6,798 nt of DNA from Lentimicrobiaceae bacterium (GTDB lineage: Bacteria > Bacteroidota > Bacteroidia > Bacteroidales > WCHB1-69): contig WQWP01000118.1 in the NCBI GenBank assembly GCA_009787485.1, positions 1-6,798 of the forward strand. Reading direction: 5' to 3'. This document shows, piece after piece, positions 1-6,475 of this stretch. Under the pieces are notes generated by a model. The model saw only the letters and a list, made by a program, of their open reading frames with translations. It searched no databases and was not told the DNA's origin. Position 1 is the stretch's first letter. Each line of letters starts with the position of its first letter. The position numbers and the translations under genes are program-made.

Positions 1-1026
1 ATAGAAATGATCGCGCGGGAATTGCGTTATGAGTGGTTTGAAGAAATTGGGAAAGATTACGATTATATCGTTACGGCGCATCATGCGAATGACCATGCGG
101 AAACGGTGTTAATGAACTTGTTGCGCGGAACGGGATTGCGCGGAATGTGCGGGATACCCACAAAAAACGGAAAAATTATTCGCCCGTTACTGAGGTTTAG
201 TAACGTCGAATTTGAACGGTATGTGCGGGAGCAAGAGATTGATTACTGTGTAGATTCATCGAATTTAACGGACGAGTTTTTGCGAAACAAAATCCGGCAT
301 CACGTTATACCTGAGCTGGAAAAGGTAAAGCCGAAATTTACGGAGGTTTTTCATAAAAATAATAAATTGTTTCTGCAACAAACTCAGTTTTATAATGCAC
401 AGATTCAACAATACAAAAATCAACTATTAAGAGAAGACGGAGACAGGTTTACTGTTGAAATTGATGCGCTGAAAAAAAACACGCATTATGCGCTTATTTT
501 GTATGAAATATTACATCCTTTCGGTTTTAATGCCAACGAGGTAGAAAATATTCTAAAATCTGCAAACGCTCATTCGGGAAAGCAATTTTTGTCGGATACG
601 CATATTTTAATTAAGGATAGAACACATTTTATCATTGAAGAGAAAAAAATGGAAAAAAAGGATGATATTTTGGTTTATTCTATAGAAGAATTAGCAAAAC
701 ATGGTTTTTTTGTAGAAAAAATAGCTAATCATGCAAATTTTAAGGCTATTAAAGATCCTAATGTCATTTATGTAGATGAACAGAAATTAATTTTCCCTTT
801 AACGATTAGAAACTGGAAAAAGGGCGATTTTTTTTATCCTTTTGGCATGAAAACGAAGAAAAAAGTGAGTGATTTTTTTACAGATTTGAAGGTAGATATG
901 CTTGAAAAACAGAGAATCTGTATTCTTTGCGCACAAGATCAGATTGTTTGGGTGGTTGGTTATCGGGCGGATGAGCGGTTTAAAGTTGATGAAAATACAA
1001 AATGGTACTATAAGGTTTCTATATAA
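1..1026 (+). CDS. tilS: tRNA(Ile)-lysidine synthetase TilS, 5'-truncated by window edge
   Basis: TilS uses ATP to attach lysine to C34 of the AUA-reading tRNA-Ile2 in the cytoplasm, changing both its codon and amino acid specificity. The frame is open from base 1 (341 codons visible, stop TAA at 1024-1026). I infer that about 100 N-terminal residues, including the SGGxDS PP-loop, lie outside the window, so the ATG at position 7 is internal. Counting from the first visible codon, the second signature HHANDHAETVLMNLLRGTG is at residues 27-45, RPLL at 61-64, and DSSN plus RNKIRHHVIP at 85-104, which are the usual TilS landmarks. A less conserved middle domain follows. The C-terminal TilS domain covers about 269-341, with GDFFYPFGMKTKKKVSDFF and IVWVVGYRADERFKV. 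The signature reads HHAND where HHxDD is common; this may be a lineage variant. A palindromic repeat follows the stop. Family identity is secure. Confidence 0.95.
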   Translation: MEMIARELRYEWFEEIGKDYDYIVTAHHANDHAETVLMNLLRGTGLRGMCGIPTKNGKIIRPLLRFSNVEFERYVREQEIDYCVDSSNLTDEFLRNKIRHHVIPELEKVKPKFTEVFHKNNKLFLQQTQFYNAQIQQYKNQLLREDGDRFTVEIDALKKNTHYALILYEILHPFGFNANEVENILKSANAHSGKQFLSDTHILIKDRTHFIIEEKKMEKKDDILVYSIEELAKHGFFVEKIANHANFKAIKDPNVIYVDEQKLIFPLTIRNWKKGDFFYPFGMKTKKKVSDFFTDLKVDMLEKQRICILCAQDQIVWVVGYRADERFKVDENTKWYYKVSI

Positions 1027-1030
1027 ACTA

Positions 1031-1067
1031 CCCCGCCCTTCGGGCACCCCTTCAAAAATTGAAGGGG
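1031..1067. repeat. Double-hairpin intergenic palindrome between tilS and uvrC
   Basis: Two adjacent palindromes lie five bases after the tilS stop. The first is GCCC/GGGC (1035-1038 with 1042-1045, loop TTC). The second is a perfect 9-bp stem CCCCTTCAA/TTGAAGGGG (1047-1055 with 1059-1067, loop AAA). CCCC at 1031-1034 could also compete for the GGGG at 1064-1067. The following bases are ATTTAATACC, not a clean T run, so a classical intrinsic terminator is not well supported. The GC-rich block stands out from the A/T-rich surroundings. I associate this wording with dispersed palindromic repeats of Bacteroidota genomes; that comes from memory and its copy number cannot be tested here. Confidence 0.6.
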
Positions 1068-1120
1068 ATTTAATACCACTTAAACTCAATATATTTATAC
1101 GCATTAAATTTTTATACTGA

Positions 1121-2884
1121 ATGAATGATACGCTTGCTCTCCAGCTCAAATTTCTTCCCGAAAAACCGGGGGTGTATCGTTTTTTAGATGAAAACGGCAA
1201 TGTTATTTATGTGGGAAAGGCGAAGATCTTGAAAAAGAGGGTTTCTTCCTATTTTACGAAAGCGTATGAGGATTATCCGAAACTTCGCATCCTGGTTTCG
1301 AAAATTAGAGATATTCAATTTACGGTAGTAGATTCCGAATGGGAGGCGTTGTTGTTGGAAAACAGCATGATTAAACAGTTTCGGCCGCGCTATAATGCGA
1401 TGATGAAAGATGATAAATCTTATCCGTGGTTAGCCATAACGAAAGAAGATTTTCCGCGCTTGTACTATACGCGACATCCTAACGCGCAAAAAGAGAAGTT
1501 GTTTGGTCCTTATGCTTCGTTGCCTTTTATGCACACGTTGTTGGATACGCTGTTTGCGGCGTTTCCTATTCGTATTTGCAAAAGTTTGCCAAAAAACGGA
1601 CGTCCCTGCTTGCAATACCATGTCAAAAAATGCGCGGCTCCGTGTGCGGGCTATATTTCACCGGAAGCATATAAGGAAAATATCCTGAAAGTTATTAAAA
1701 TCATTAAGGGAAATCATAGCGAAGTGCTCCGGCAGTTGAAGACGGAAATGATGCATTTTGCCGAAACATGGGAGTTTGAAAAAGCGCAGGCAATTAAAGA
1801 AAAAATAGAAATATTGGAGTCTTATCGTGGTAAATCCGTGGTGGTAAATCCGGAAATATCCTATTGTGATGTTTTTTCTATAGAGATGGGGACAGACCAC
1901 GCTTTTGTAAATTTTATGCGGATTGTGGAAGGCGCTGTTGTACAAACTGTTACATTGGAAATTCAAAATCATTTGGATCACAATAAAGAAGAGTTGTTGT
2001 TGTTGGTAATGGCGGAAATAGAAGAACGTTTCGGAACACTCTCGCAAGAAGTGATTATTCCGTTTCCTATCGGTCTTCAAAAAGAAAAAACAAATTTTAC
2101 AGTACCGGTGCGCGGCGATAAGAAAAAGTTGCTGGAACTTTCACAAAAAAATGCCAAAGTTTCTTTATTGGAAAAACAAAAACGACAGGAATTGGCAGAT
2201 CCGGAGCGACACCAAAACCGCATATTGCTCGCCTTACAAAAAGACCTCGGCATGCAAAACCTGCCTAAAACGATTGAGTGTTTCGACAATTCAAATACGC
2301 AGGGCGACGAGCCTGTGGCAGCGATGGTGCGTTTTGAAAATGGAAAACCTGATAAAAAGGAGTATCGCCATTTTAATATTAAAACCGTTTCCGGTCCCGA
2401 TGATTTCGCCTCCATGTACGAAGTGGTAAAGCGACGCTACAGTCGTTTATCAGAAGAAGAAAAACCATTGCCCGACTTAATCATTATTGACGGCGGCAAA
2501 GGACAACTCGGTGCAGCTTATCAGGCATTAAAAGATTTGCATATTCAGGATAAGATTATAATGATTGGCATTGCCAAACGATTGGAAGATATTTACAAGG
2601 TGGGGGCATCGTTGCCCTTATTTATAGACAAAAAATCGGAATCGCAAAAACTCTTGCAACGTATTCGCGATGAGGTGCATCGGTTTGGTATTACGCATCA
2701 TCGCAAGCGGCGCTCCAAAAAGAGCATTCACTCGGAATTGGATGATATTAAAGGAATTGGCGCTATGACCAAAGAAAAACTCTTGAAACACTTTAAAAGC
2801 GTAGCCAAAATAAAAACGGCAACGTTTGAGGAGGTTGCAGCGGTAATTGGGGAGGTTAAGGCGAGGTTGATAGCATCTCTGTGA
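1121..2884 (+). CDS. uvrC: Excinuclease ABC subunit C (UvrC)
   Basis: UvrC makes both incisions around DNA lesions after UvrA and UvrB have found and marked the damage (nucleotide excision repair). The protein has 587 residues, near the usual family length of about 600. The N-terminal GIY-YIG nuclease domain (about 14-95) has GVY at 17-19 and YVG at 30-32, with K33 and R40 in the expected active-site positions and ENSMIKQFRPRYN at 80-92. Four cysteines at 153, 163, 171 and 175 fit the cluster reported to bind an iron-sulfur centre in UvrC. A UVR helical motif that contacts UvrB lies at about 203-237. The RNase H-like second nuclease has D389 (ECFDNSN), an acidic pair 427-428, D457 (IIDGGKGQ) and H527. 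Helix-hairpin-helix DNA-binding motifs occupy about 540-587. The ATG at 1121 has no Shine-Dalgarno, as usual for Bacteroidota. The last bases and the TGA stop lie inside an inverted repeat. Confidence 0.97.
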   Translation: MNDTLALQLKFLPEKPGVYRFLDENGNVIYVGKAKILKKRVSSYFTKAYEDYPKLRILVSKIRDIQFTVVDSEWEALLLENSMIKQFRPRYNAMMKDDKSYPWLAITKEDFPRLYYTRHPNAQKEKLFGPYASLPFMHTLLDTLFAAFPIRICKSLPKNGRPCLQYHVKKCAAPCAGYISPEAYKENILKVIKIIKGNHSEVLRQLKTEMMHFAETWEFEKAQAIKEKIEILESYRGKSVVVNPEISYCDVFSIEMGTDHAFVNFMRIVEGAVVQTVTLEIQNHLDHNKEELLLLVMAEIEERFGTLSQEVIIPFPIGLQKEKTNFTVPVRGDKKKLLELSQKNAKVSLLEKQKRQELADPERHQNRILLALQKDLGMQNLPKTIECFDNSNTQGDEPVAAMVRFENGKPDKKEYRHFNIKTVSGPDDFASMYEVVKRRYSRLSEEEKPLPDLIIIDGGKGQLGAAYQALKDLHIQDKIIMIGIAKRLEDIYKVGASLPLFIDKKSESQKLLQRIRDEVHRFGITHHRKRRSKKSIHSELDDIKGIGAMTKEKLLKHFKSVAKIKTATFEEVAAVIGEVKARLIASL

Positions 2885-2961
2885 AACTCTGCGTTCTTTG
2901 TGTCTCTGTCTTGAAAAAAACATTCAGCACAGAGACACAGAGAGCACAAAGTAACACAGAG
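2877..2961. repeat. Long imperfect inverted repeat spanning the uvrC stop and gcvT leader
   Basis: Two 33-base arms, 2877-2909 and 2929-2961, are imperfect reverse complements without gaps: 27 positions match and two of the six mismatches can form G-U wobbles. Both arms are built from CTCTGTG/CTTTGTG-like words, and the inner 11 bases of the arms (around GTGTCTCTGT, with partner ACAGAGACAC) pair perfectly. The loop (2910-2928) holds TTGAAAAAAA. The left arm includes the last uvrC codon and its TGA at 2882-2884. Translated in the gcvT frame it reads like the LCVLCVSV...FSTETQRAQ peptides I remember as spurious products of this dispersed repeat in many genomes, so it should not be read as coding. 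It may act as an mRNA hairpin or attenuating structure for uvrC; that is inference. Confidence 0.75.
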
Positions 2962-3018
2962 GTGTCAAAAAAATATGTTATTTTGCACATTCTAAAACAT
3001 ATACAAAAAATTTACAAT

Positions 3019-4110
3019 ATGAAAGAAACCAAATTCAAAAAATTACACGAAGCCAAAGGCGCCAAAATGGTAGAATTTGCCGGCTTTTGCATGCCGCTCC
3101 AGTACGAAGGATTAGTAGCGGAACATTTACACGTGCGCCAAAAAGTAGGCGTTTTCGATGTCTCCCACATGGGCGAATTTACGGTGAGGGGCCCGCAAGC
3201 GCTTCCACTGTTACAATACATTACCTCTAACGATGTGGCTGCGCTCCATCCGGGAAAGGTGCAGTATTCCTGCTTCCCTAACGGCGCCGGAGGAATTGTG
3301 GACGATTTGTTGGTATATTGCATGGCAGAAAACGACTACCTCTTGGTAGTAAACGCCGCCAATATTGACAAAGATTGGGCATGGGTGACAGAGCAAAACA
3401 AAAAGTTCGGCGCCGAAATAGAAAATATTTCCGATGAGATATCGCAATTAGCCGTGCAAGGTCCGTTGGCATTGAAAGCGATGCAAAAATTGACCGATAC
3501 GCCGGTGGAAGATATGGAGTATTATACCTTAAAGACCTTAACTTTTGCCGGAGTTCCCAATGTAATCTTCTCTACTACAGGATACACCGGTTCCGGCGGA
3601 TGCGAAATTTACATGAAAAACGAAGATGCCGAAAAGATTTGGAACGCCGTATTTGAAGCCGGAGCTGAATTTGATATTAAACCCATTGGCTTGGCAGCGC
3701 GCGATACCCTGCGGTTAGAAATGGGTTTTTGCCTGTACGGCCACGAAATTGACGATACCATTACCCCCATCGAAGCCGGTTTGGCCTGGATTACCAAGTT
3801 TGTAGATCATAAAGATTTTATTGATAAGGAAAGAATGCTGAAGATGAAGGAAGAGGGCTTGAAGCGCAAATTGGCCGGCTTTGAAATGATTGACCGCGGC
3901 ATTCCGCGCCAAGATTACGAAGTGTGTGATGCAGAAGGCAATGTGATTGGTTTGGTGCGCTCGGGAACTCAGGGCCCTGCCATCAATAAAGCTATTGGCA
4001 CCGCTTGGATTAAAACGGAATTTAGCAAATTAGGAACGGAGATTTTTGTTAAAGTGCGGGATAAATTGTTGAAGGCGGTGGTGGTAAAAATGCCATTTTA
4101 CAAAGGATAA
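3019..4110 (+). CDS. gcvT: Aminomethyltransferase, glycine cleavage system T protein
   Basis: GcvT moves the methylene group of the aminomethyl-lipoyl arm of the H protein to tetrahydrofolate, giving 5,10-methylene-THF and ammonia; it works with GcvP, GcvH and lipoamide dehydrogenase, none of which is in this window. The protein has 363 residues, the normal family size. Landmarks: FDVSHMGEF at 46-54, GGIVDDLLVY at 91-100 holding the conserved catalytic-region aspartate (D95 or D96), GYTGSGGCEIY at 188-198, GLAARDTLRLEMG at 224-236, and a C-terminal barrel domain from about 285 with GLVRSGTQGPAINKAIG at 311-327. The frame is open back to a GTG at 2881, but those 46 codons lie largely in the inverted repeat, so I choose the ATG at 3019, which gives the family's usual N terminus (KFKKLHEAKGAKMVEFAGF). 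The leader is A-rich with no Shine-Dalgarno. A TATTTTG word at 2979-2985 could be part of a promoter, but is one base short of the consensus. Confidence 0.96.
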   Translation: MKETKFKKLHEAKGAKMVEFAGFCMPLQYEGLVAEHLHVRQKVGVFDVSHMGEFTVRGPQALPLLQYITSNDVAALHPGKVQYSCFPNGAGGIVDDLLVYCMAENDYLLVVNAANIDKDWAWVTEQNKKFGAEIENISDEISQLAVQGPLALKAMQKLTDTPVEDMEYYTLKTLTFAGVPNVIFSTTGYTGSGGCEIYMKNEDAEKIWNAVFEAGAEFDIKPIGLAARDTLRLEMGFCLYGHEIDDTITPIEAGLAWITKFVDHKDFIDKERMLKMKEEGLKRKLAGFEMIDRGIPRQDYEVCDAEGNVIGLVRSGTQGPAINKAIGTAWIKTEFSKLGTEIFVKVRDKLLKAVVVKMPFYKG

Positions 4111-4115
4111 CCCCT

Positions 4116-4152
4116 CATTGCCGTTGGCTTCAGCCAATGGATAACAGCAATG
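4116..4152. repeat. Bulged hairpin between convergent gcvT and the M20 peptidase gene
   Basis: An inner stem CGTTGGC/GCCAATG (4122-4128 with 4133-4139, loop TTCA, one G-T wobble) sits inside an outer stem CATTGC/GCAATG (4116-4121 with 4147-4152), with seven unpaired bases GATAACA on the 3' side. It fills almost the whole 42-base gap between the gcvT stop and the stop of the opposite-strand peptidase gene, and abuts the latter exactly. It could reduce read-through from both sides, but there is no T run on either strand, so a canonical rho-independent terminator is not shown. The wording resembles a dispersed palindromic repeat; copy number cannot be checked here. Confidence 0.6.
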
Positions 4153-5523
4153 TTAGGCTTTCATTTCTCCGAAATATTTATAAAAATACGGTATCGTCTC
4201 AATCCCCTTAAAGAAATGATCTAACCGGTAACTCTCATTCGGCGAGTGAATAGCGTCTGATTCCAAGCCAAACCCAAGCAGGATGGATTTAGTACCGAGA
4301 ATTTTGTCGAAACCTGCAATAATAGGAATGCTGCCGCCGCTTCGCGTGGGGATGGGAGTTTTTCCGTAGGTGGCTTCAAATGCTTTTTCTGCGGCTTTGT
4401 ATGCCGGCATGTCGATGGGCGAAACGTAAGCGTTGCCGCCGTGATGCGGTCTTACTTCTACTTTTACGCATTTGGGCGCAATTGACTCAAAATGTGCTTT
4501 GAAAAGCGCGCTGATTTTGTCGGGATCTTGATTGGGCACAATGCGCATGGATAACTTGGCGAATGCTTTTGAGGGGAGTACCGTTTTGGTGCCTTCTCCG
4601 GTGTAGCCGCCCCATATTCCGCACAAGTCGAAAGAAGGACGGATACCAACGTGCTCCATGGGCGTAAAACCTTCTTCGCCACACAATTCTTCCACGTCAA
4701 TGGCTTTTTTGTATTCTTCTACGTTGAAAGGCGCTTTTGCCATTAGGGCGCGCTCTTCTTCGGAAATCGTTAAAACATCATCGTAAAAATGCGGGATGGT
4801 AATTCTGTTCTTTTCGTCGGTAATAGAAGCTACCATTTTGCAGAGGATGTTGATGGGGTTAGCCACGGCGCCGCCAAACAGTCCGGAATGTAAATCGCGG
4901 TTGGGACCGGTAACTTCTACTTCGAGATAGGTTAACCCTCTAAGACCCACTGTTATAGAAGGCGTTTCAGAGTCAATCATGCTGGTATCGGAAACCAGAA
5001 TTACATCGGCTTTCAGCATCTCTTTATACTTTTCGCAAAAAGCGTATAAATGTTTCGATCCTACCTCCTCTTCTCCTTCCATCATGAATTTCACATTGCA
5101 AGTTAATTGATTGGTTTTCAACAAGTATTCAAATGCTTTGGCGTGCATGAGCGCTTGTCCTTTATCGTCGTTTGCGCCGCGTCCGTAAATTCTTCCGTCC
5201 ACGATAGTAGGCTCAAACGGCGAGGTTTTCCACAATTCGAGCGGCTCGGCGGGCATCACGTCGTAATGTCCATATACCAAAACGGTTTTAGCGTTTTTAT
5301 CCACTATTTTTTCGCCATATACTACAGGCGCTCCATCGGTGGGATAAACTTCGGCTTTGTCGCAACCGGCGGCTAAAAATAGCTCCTTCCAGCGTTCTGC
5401 GCATTTTAGCATATCGGGTTTATTTTCAGATTTTGAGCTTACCGACGGGATTCGGATTAAGGAGAAAAGTTCTTCCAGGAAGCGCTCTTTGTTGGCTTCG
5501 ATGTACTGTTTTAAGTCGTTCAT
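4153..5523 (-). CDS. M20-family metallopeptidase, CNDP-like dipeptidase
   Basis: This is a cytosolic zinc peptidase of the M20 family, the group that includes carnosinase-like and other broad dipeptidases; no signal peptide is visible. The protein has 456 residues, typical for the group. Metal and catalytic positions are all present: H86 and D88 in GHYDVMPAEP, the bridging D119 in GRGANDDKGQ, the general base E152 and ligand E153 in EGEEEVGS, D179 in VSDT, and H426 in IHSPNE near the C terminus. H211 in LHSG lies at the start of the inserted dimerisation (lid) domain, about 195-350, and corresponds to the histidine contributed across the dimer in CNDP2. Substrate preference cannot be read from sequence. 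The ATG (5521-5523) follows an A/T-rich leader without Shine-Dalgarno. Only 35 bases separate it from the small gene upstream on the same strand, so co-transcription with the kinase pair is possible. It converges on gcvT. Confidence 0.95.
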   Translation of the reverse strand: MNDLKQYIEANKERFLEELFSLIRIPSVSSKSENKPDMLKCAERWKELFLAAGCDKAEVYPTDGAPVVYGEKIVDKNAKTVLVYGHYDVMPAEPLELWKTSPFEPTIVDGRIYGRGANDDKGQALMHAKAFEYLLKTNQLTCNVKFMMEGEEEVGSKHLYAFCEKYKEMLKADVILVSDTSMIDSETPSITVGLRGLTYLEVEVTGPNRDLHSGLFGGAVANPINILCKMVASITDEKNRITIPHFYDDVLTISEEERALMAKAPFNVEEYKKAIDVEELCGEEGFTPMEHVGIRPSFDLCGIWGGYTGEGTKTVLPSKAFAKLSMRIVPNQDPDKISALFKAHFESIAPKCVKVEVRPHHGGNAYVSPIDMPAYKAAEKAFEATYGKTPIPTRSGGSIPIIAGFDKILGTKSILLGFGLESDAIHSPNESYRLDHFFKGIETIPYFYKYFGEMKA

Positions 5524-5558
5524 AAAAATTAATGTTAATAAATGGTTTGTTGTTTAGT

Positions 5559-5705
5559 TTATGGTTTAATCATTACAATTTTGTTATCACGGAGAACTAC
5601 TAACTCGCTGTTTTTAGCTCTTTTATCTACAAGCAATTTTTCATACGTAAGTTCAAGACCTTTCAAAATTTTGTGATTAATCTCAGTTCTTTCTTGTATT
5701 GTCAT
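5559..5705 (-). CDS. 48-aa small protein overlapping the zeta-like kinase gene; candidate partner or antitoxin
   Basis: Reading the minus strand from the ATG at 5703-5705 gives 48 codons ending in TAA at 5559-5561. The protein starts MTIQERTEINHKILKGLELT and ends SELVVLRDNKIVMIKP. Residues 2-31 look strongly helical and charged, with hydrophobic spacing I9, I13, L14, L17, Y21, L24, L25. Residues 34-39 and 42-46 look like two beta strands joined by a D-N turn. There is no signal peptide, membrane segment or cysteine. The start lies 23 bases inside the 3' end of the upstream kinase gene in another frame, which suggests translational coupling, and the same strand and size suggest a partner of that kinase. 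The leader is A/T-rich, like the other starts here. I do not recognise a named family; by position it could be an antitoxin or regulatory subunit, but this is inference. That it is coding at all rests on its composition, fold-like pattern and overlap. Confidence 0.65.
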   Translation of the reverse strand: MTIQERTEINHKILKGLELTYEKLLVDKRAKNSELVVLRDNKIVMIKP

Positions 5706-6273
5706 AATGTTTATATAAATCGTTGTATTTATTTTTGTTAATAATAATTACATTTGTTTGTTTTGATTTTTCTGCAATAAGTTCATGTTTTCCTTCCGAG
5801 TTATCGAAAATTAAAACATTATCTACTATCGACAAATAAATATCAAACAAATTCCGGATACCACTTAAGTATCGTCTTTCAATCACTTCTTCTTCAATAC
5901 CATGTCCACCTTCTAACACTCGTTTTTGCACTCTTTTTTTTGCCAACTCAACCGTTTGCAACCAAAAAAACAACAAGGTTACATTGTATCCCATGGCTTG
6001 TGCTTTTAAAATGAAATTTTTATGAATTTTAGTTGCCAAGGTGGTTTCAAATGCAAAATTGATGTTTTCGTTTAATAGATGTTTAATTCTGTTAAGCATA
6101 ATTTTACCTGCTTCAATCACTGCTTTTTCGGGTTGAAACGGCGATAATCCTTCGGCGATTTCATCGGCATTAACAAATTCGCGGCAGTCTAATATATCCG
6201 GCAAAATAGTAAAAGAAGCCGTTGTTTTTCCGGCGCCATTACAACCTGCGATGACATATAAGTTCTTACTCAT
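5683..6273 (-). CDS. Zeta-toxin-like P-loop kinase
   Basis: The start chosen is the ATG at 6271-6273, giving 196 residues. The frame extends 12 codons further up to 6309, but zeta-like proteins of this type normally begin just before the first strand (MSKNLYVIAGCNGAGKTT), so the longer form is unlikely. Walker A is GCNGAGKT at 10-17. The NAD motif at 36-38 sits where zeta kinases carry their catalytic aspartate (D38). FAFETTLA at 73-80 and the arginine-rich lid RVQKRVLEGGHGIEEEVIERRY at 114-135 are also family hallmarks (sequence given in two parts: RVQKRVLEGG and HGIEEEVIERRY). Classical zeta and PezT toxins phosphorylate UDP-N-acetylglucosamine and block wall synthesis; whether this shorter chromosomal type does so is unknown. 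No epsilon-like antitoxin gene lies upstream, where the divergent ffs gene begins within 90 bases. A 48-codon gene overlaps its 3' end instead. Family call is strong; toxin function is inference. Confidence 0.85.
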   Translation of the reverse strand: MSKNLYVIAGCNGAGKTTASFTILPDILDCREFVNADEIAEGLSPFQPEKAVIEAGKIMLNRIKHLLNENINFAFETTLATKIHKNFILKAQAMGYNVTLLFFWLQTVELAKKRVQKRVLEGGHGIEEEVIERRYLSGIRNLFDIYLSIVDNVLIFDNSEGKHELIAEKSKQTNVIIINKNKYNDLYKHYDNTRKN

Positions 6274-6346
6274 GTAAAAAATGCACAAAAACGTTTCGCA
6301 AATTAACACAAAATCTTCGAATATATAAGTTGTTTTGTAAAAAGTA

Positions 6347-6354
6347 TATTTTTG
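6347..6354 (+). promoter_or_regulatory. Putative -7 box of the ffs promoter
   Basis: TATTTTTG matches the Bacteroidota -7 consensus TAnnTTTG and ends five bases before the inferred 5' end of the SRP RNA (G at 6360), a proper spacing. No good TTTG -33 element lies 19-21 bases upstream; the TTTG at 6334-6337 is too close. The call therefore rests on the -7 match and its position. Confidence 0.5.
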
Positions 6355-6359
6355 CCGTC

Positions 6360-6457
6360 GGGTAAGTCTCCTACGATCTGCTCCCTTTTAACTCCCCCAG
6401 GACAGGAATGTAGCAAGGGCACATTGGTTGTAGCGATGCGATAGAAGTAGCTTGCCC
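6360..6457 (+). ncRNA. ffs: Small bacterial SRP RNA (4.5S type)
   Basis: This RNA pairs with Ffh to form the signal recognition particle that delivers nascent inner-membrane proteins to FtsY and the Sec translocon. The conserved helix 8 is complete: the symmetric loop strands CAGG (6398-6401) and AGCA (6412-6415) flank a 3-bp stem ACA/TGT capped by a GGAA tetraloop (6405-6408), with CCC/GGG (6395-6397 with 6417-6419) below. The termini pair as GGGTAAG/CTTGCCC (6360-6366 with 6451-6457, one G-U), with CTAC (6371-6374) able to pair with GTAG (6447-6450) further in. The total is about 98 nt, a short form lacking an Alu domain. The ends are inferred from the pairing and may be off by a few bases. 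A -7 box lies just upstream and a T run just downstream. Confidence 0.93.
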
Positions 6458-6463
6458 TTTTTT
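6447..6463 (+). terminator. Probable intrinsic terminator at the ffs 3' end
   Basis: The 3' strand of the SRP RNA terminal helix (GTAGCTTGCCC, 6447-6457) runs directly into six T residues (6458-6463). The terminal stem of the RNA itself would thus serve as the terminator hairpin, although its 5' strand lies some 80 bases upstream. Strength is uncertain, and the next gene begins only 13 bases later. Confidence 0.45.
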
Positions 6464-6475
6464 ATTTCAGGTAAC

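Noticed and set aside
1047..1075. Perfect 9-bp hairpin as a rho-independent terminator for tilS
   Set aside because: No T run follows the stem, and the adjoining second hairpin suits a repeat element better; kept only as a repeat.
799..1200. Minus-strand open frame across the tilS end and uvrC start
   Set aside because: It is a shadow of two well-supported genes and runs through the palindromic repeat; the translation has no recognisable pattern.
1658..2415. Minus-strand open frames of 140 and 112 codons inside uvrC
   Set aside because: They are antisense to a strongly conserved gene, with low-complexity, F/H/C-rich translations typical of shadow frames.
2881..3018. GTG-started 46-codon extension upstream of gcvT
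   Set aside because: It lies mostly in the inverted repeat, has no GcvT-like sequence, overlaps the uvrC stop, and the ATG at 3019 gives the family's normal length and N terminus.
5524..5558. Separate promoter for the M20 peptidase gene
   Set aside because: The 35-base gap is A/T-rich but shows no TAnnTTTG box on the minus strand, so co-transcription is the simpler reading.
5683..6273. Recent horizontal acquisition of the kinase gene because of its low GC
   Set aside because: The gene looks A/T-rich, but parts of tilS are just as A/T-rich, and no mobile-element ends, tRNA site or direct repeats flank it.
6274..6309. 12-codon upstream extension of the zeta-like kinase
   Set aside because: The extra residues lie before the usual start of the P-loop domain and look like translated promoter-region sequence; the ATG at 6271-6273 fits the family better.
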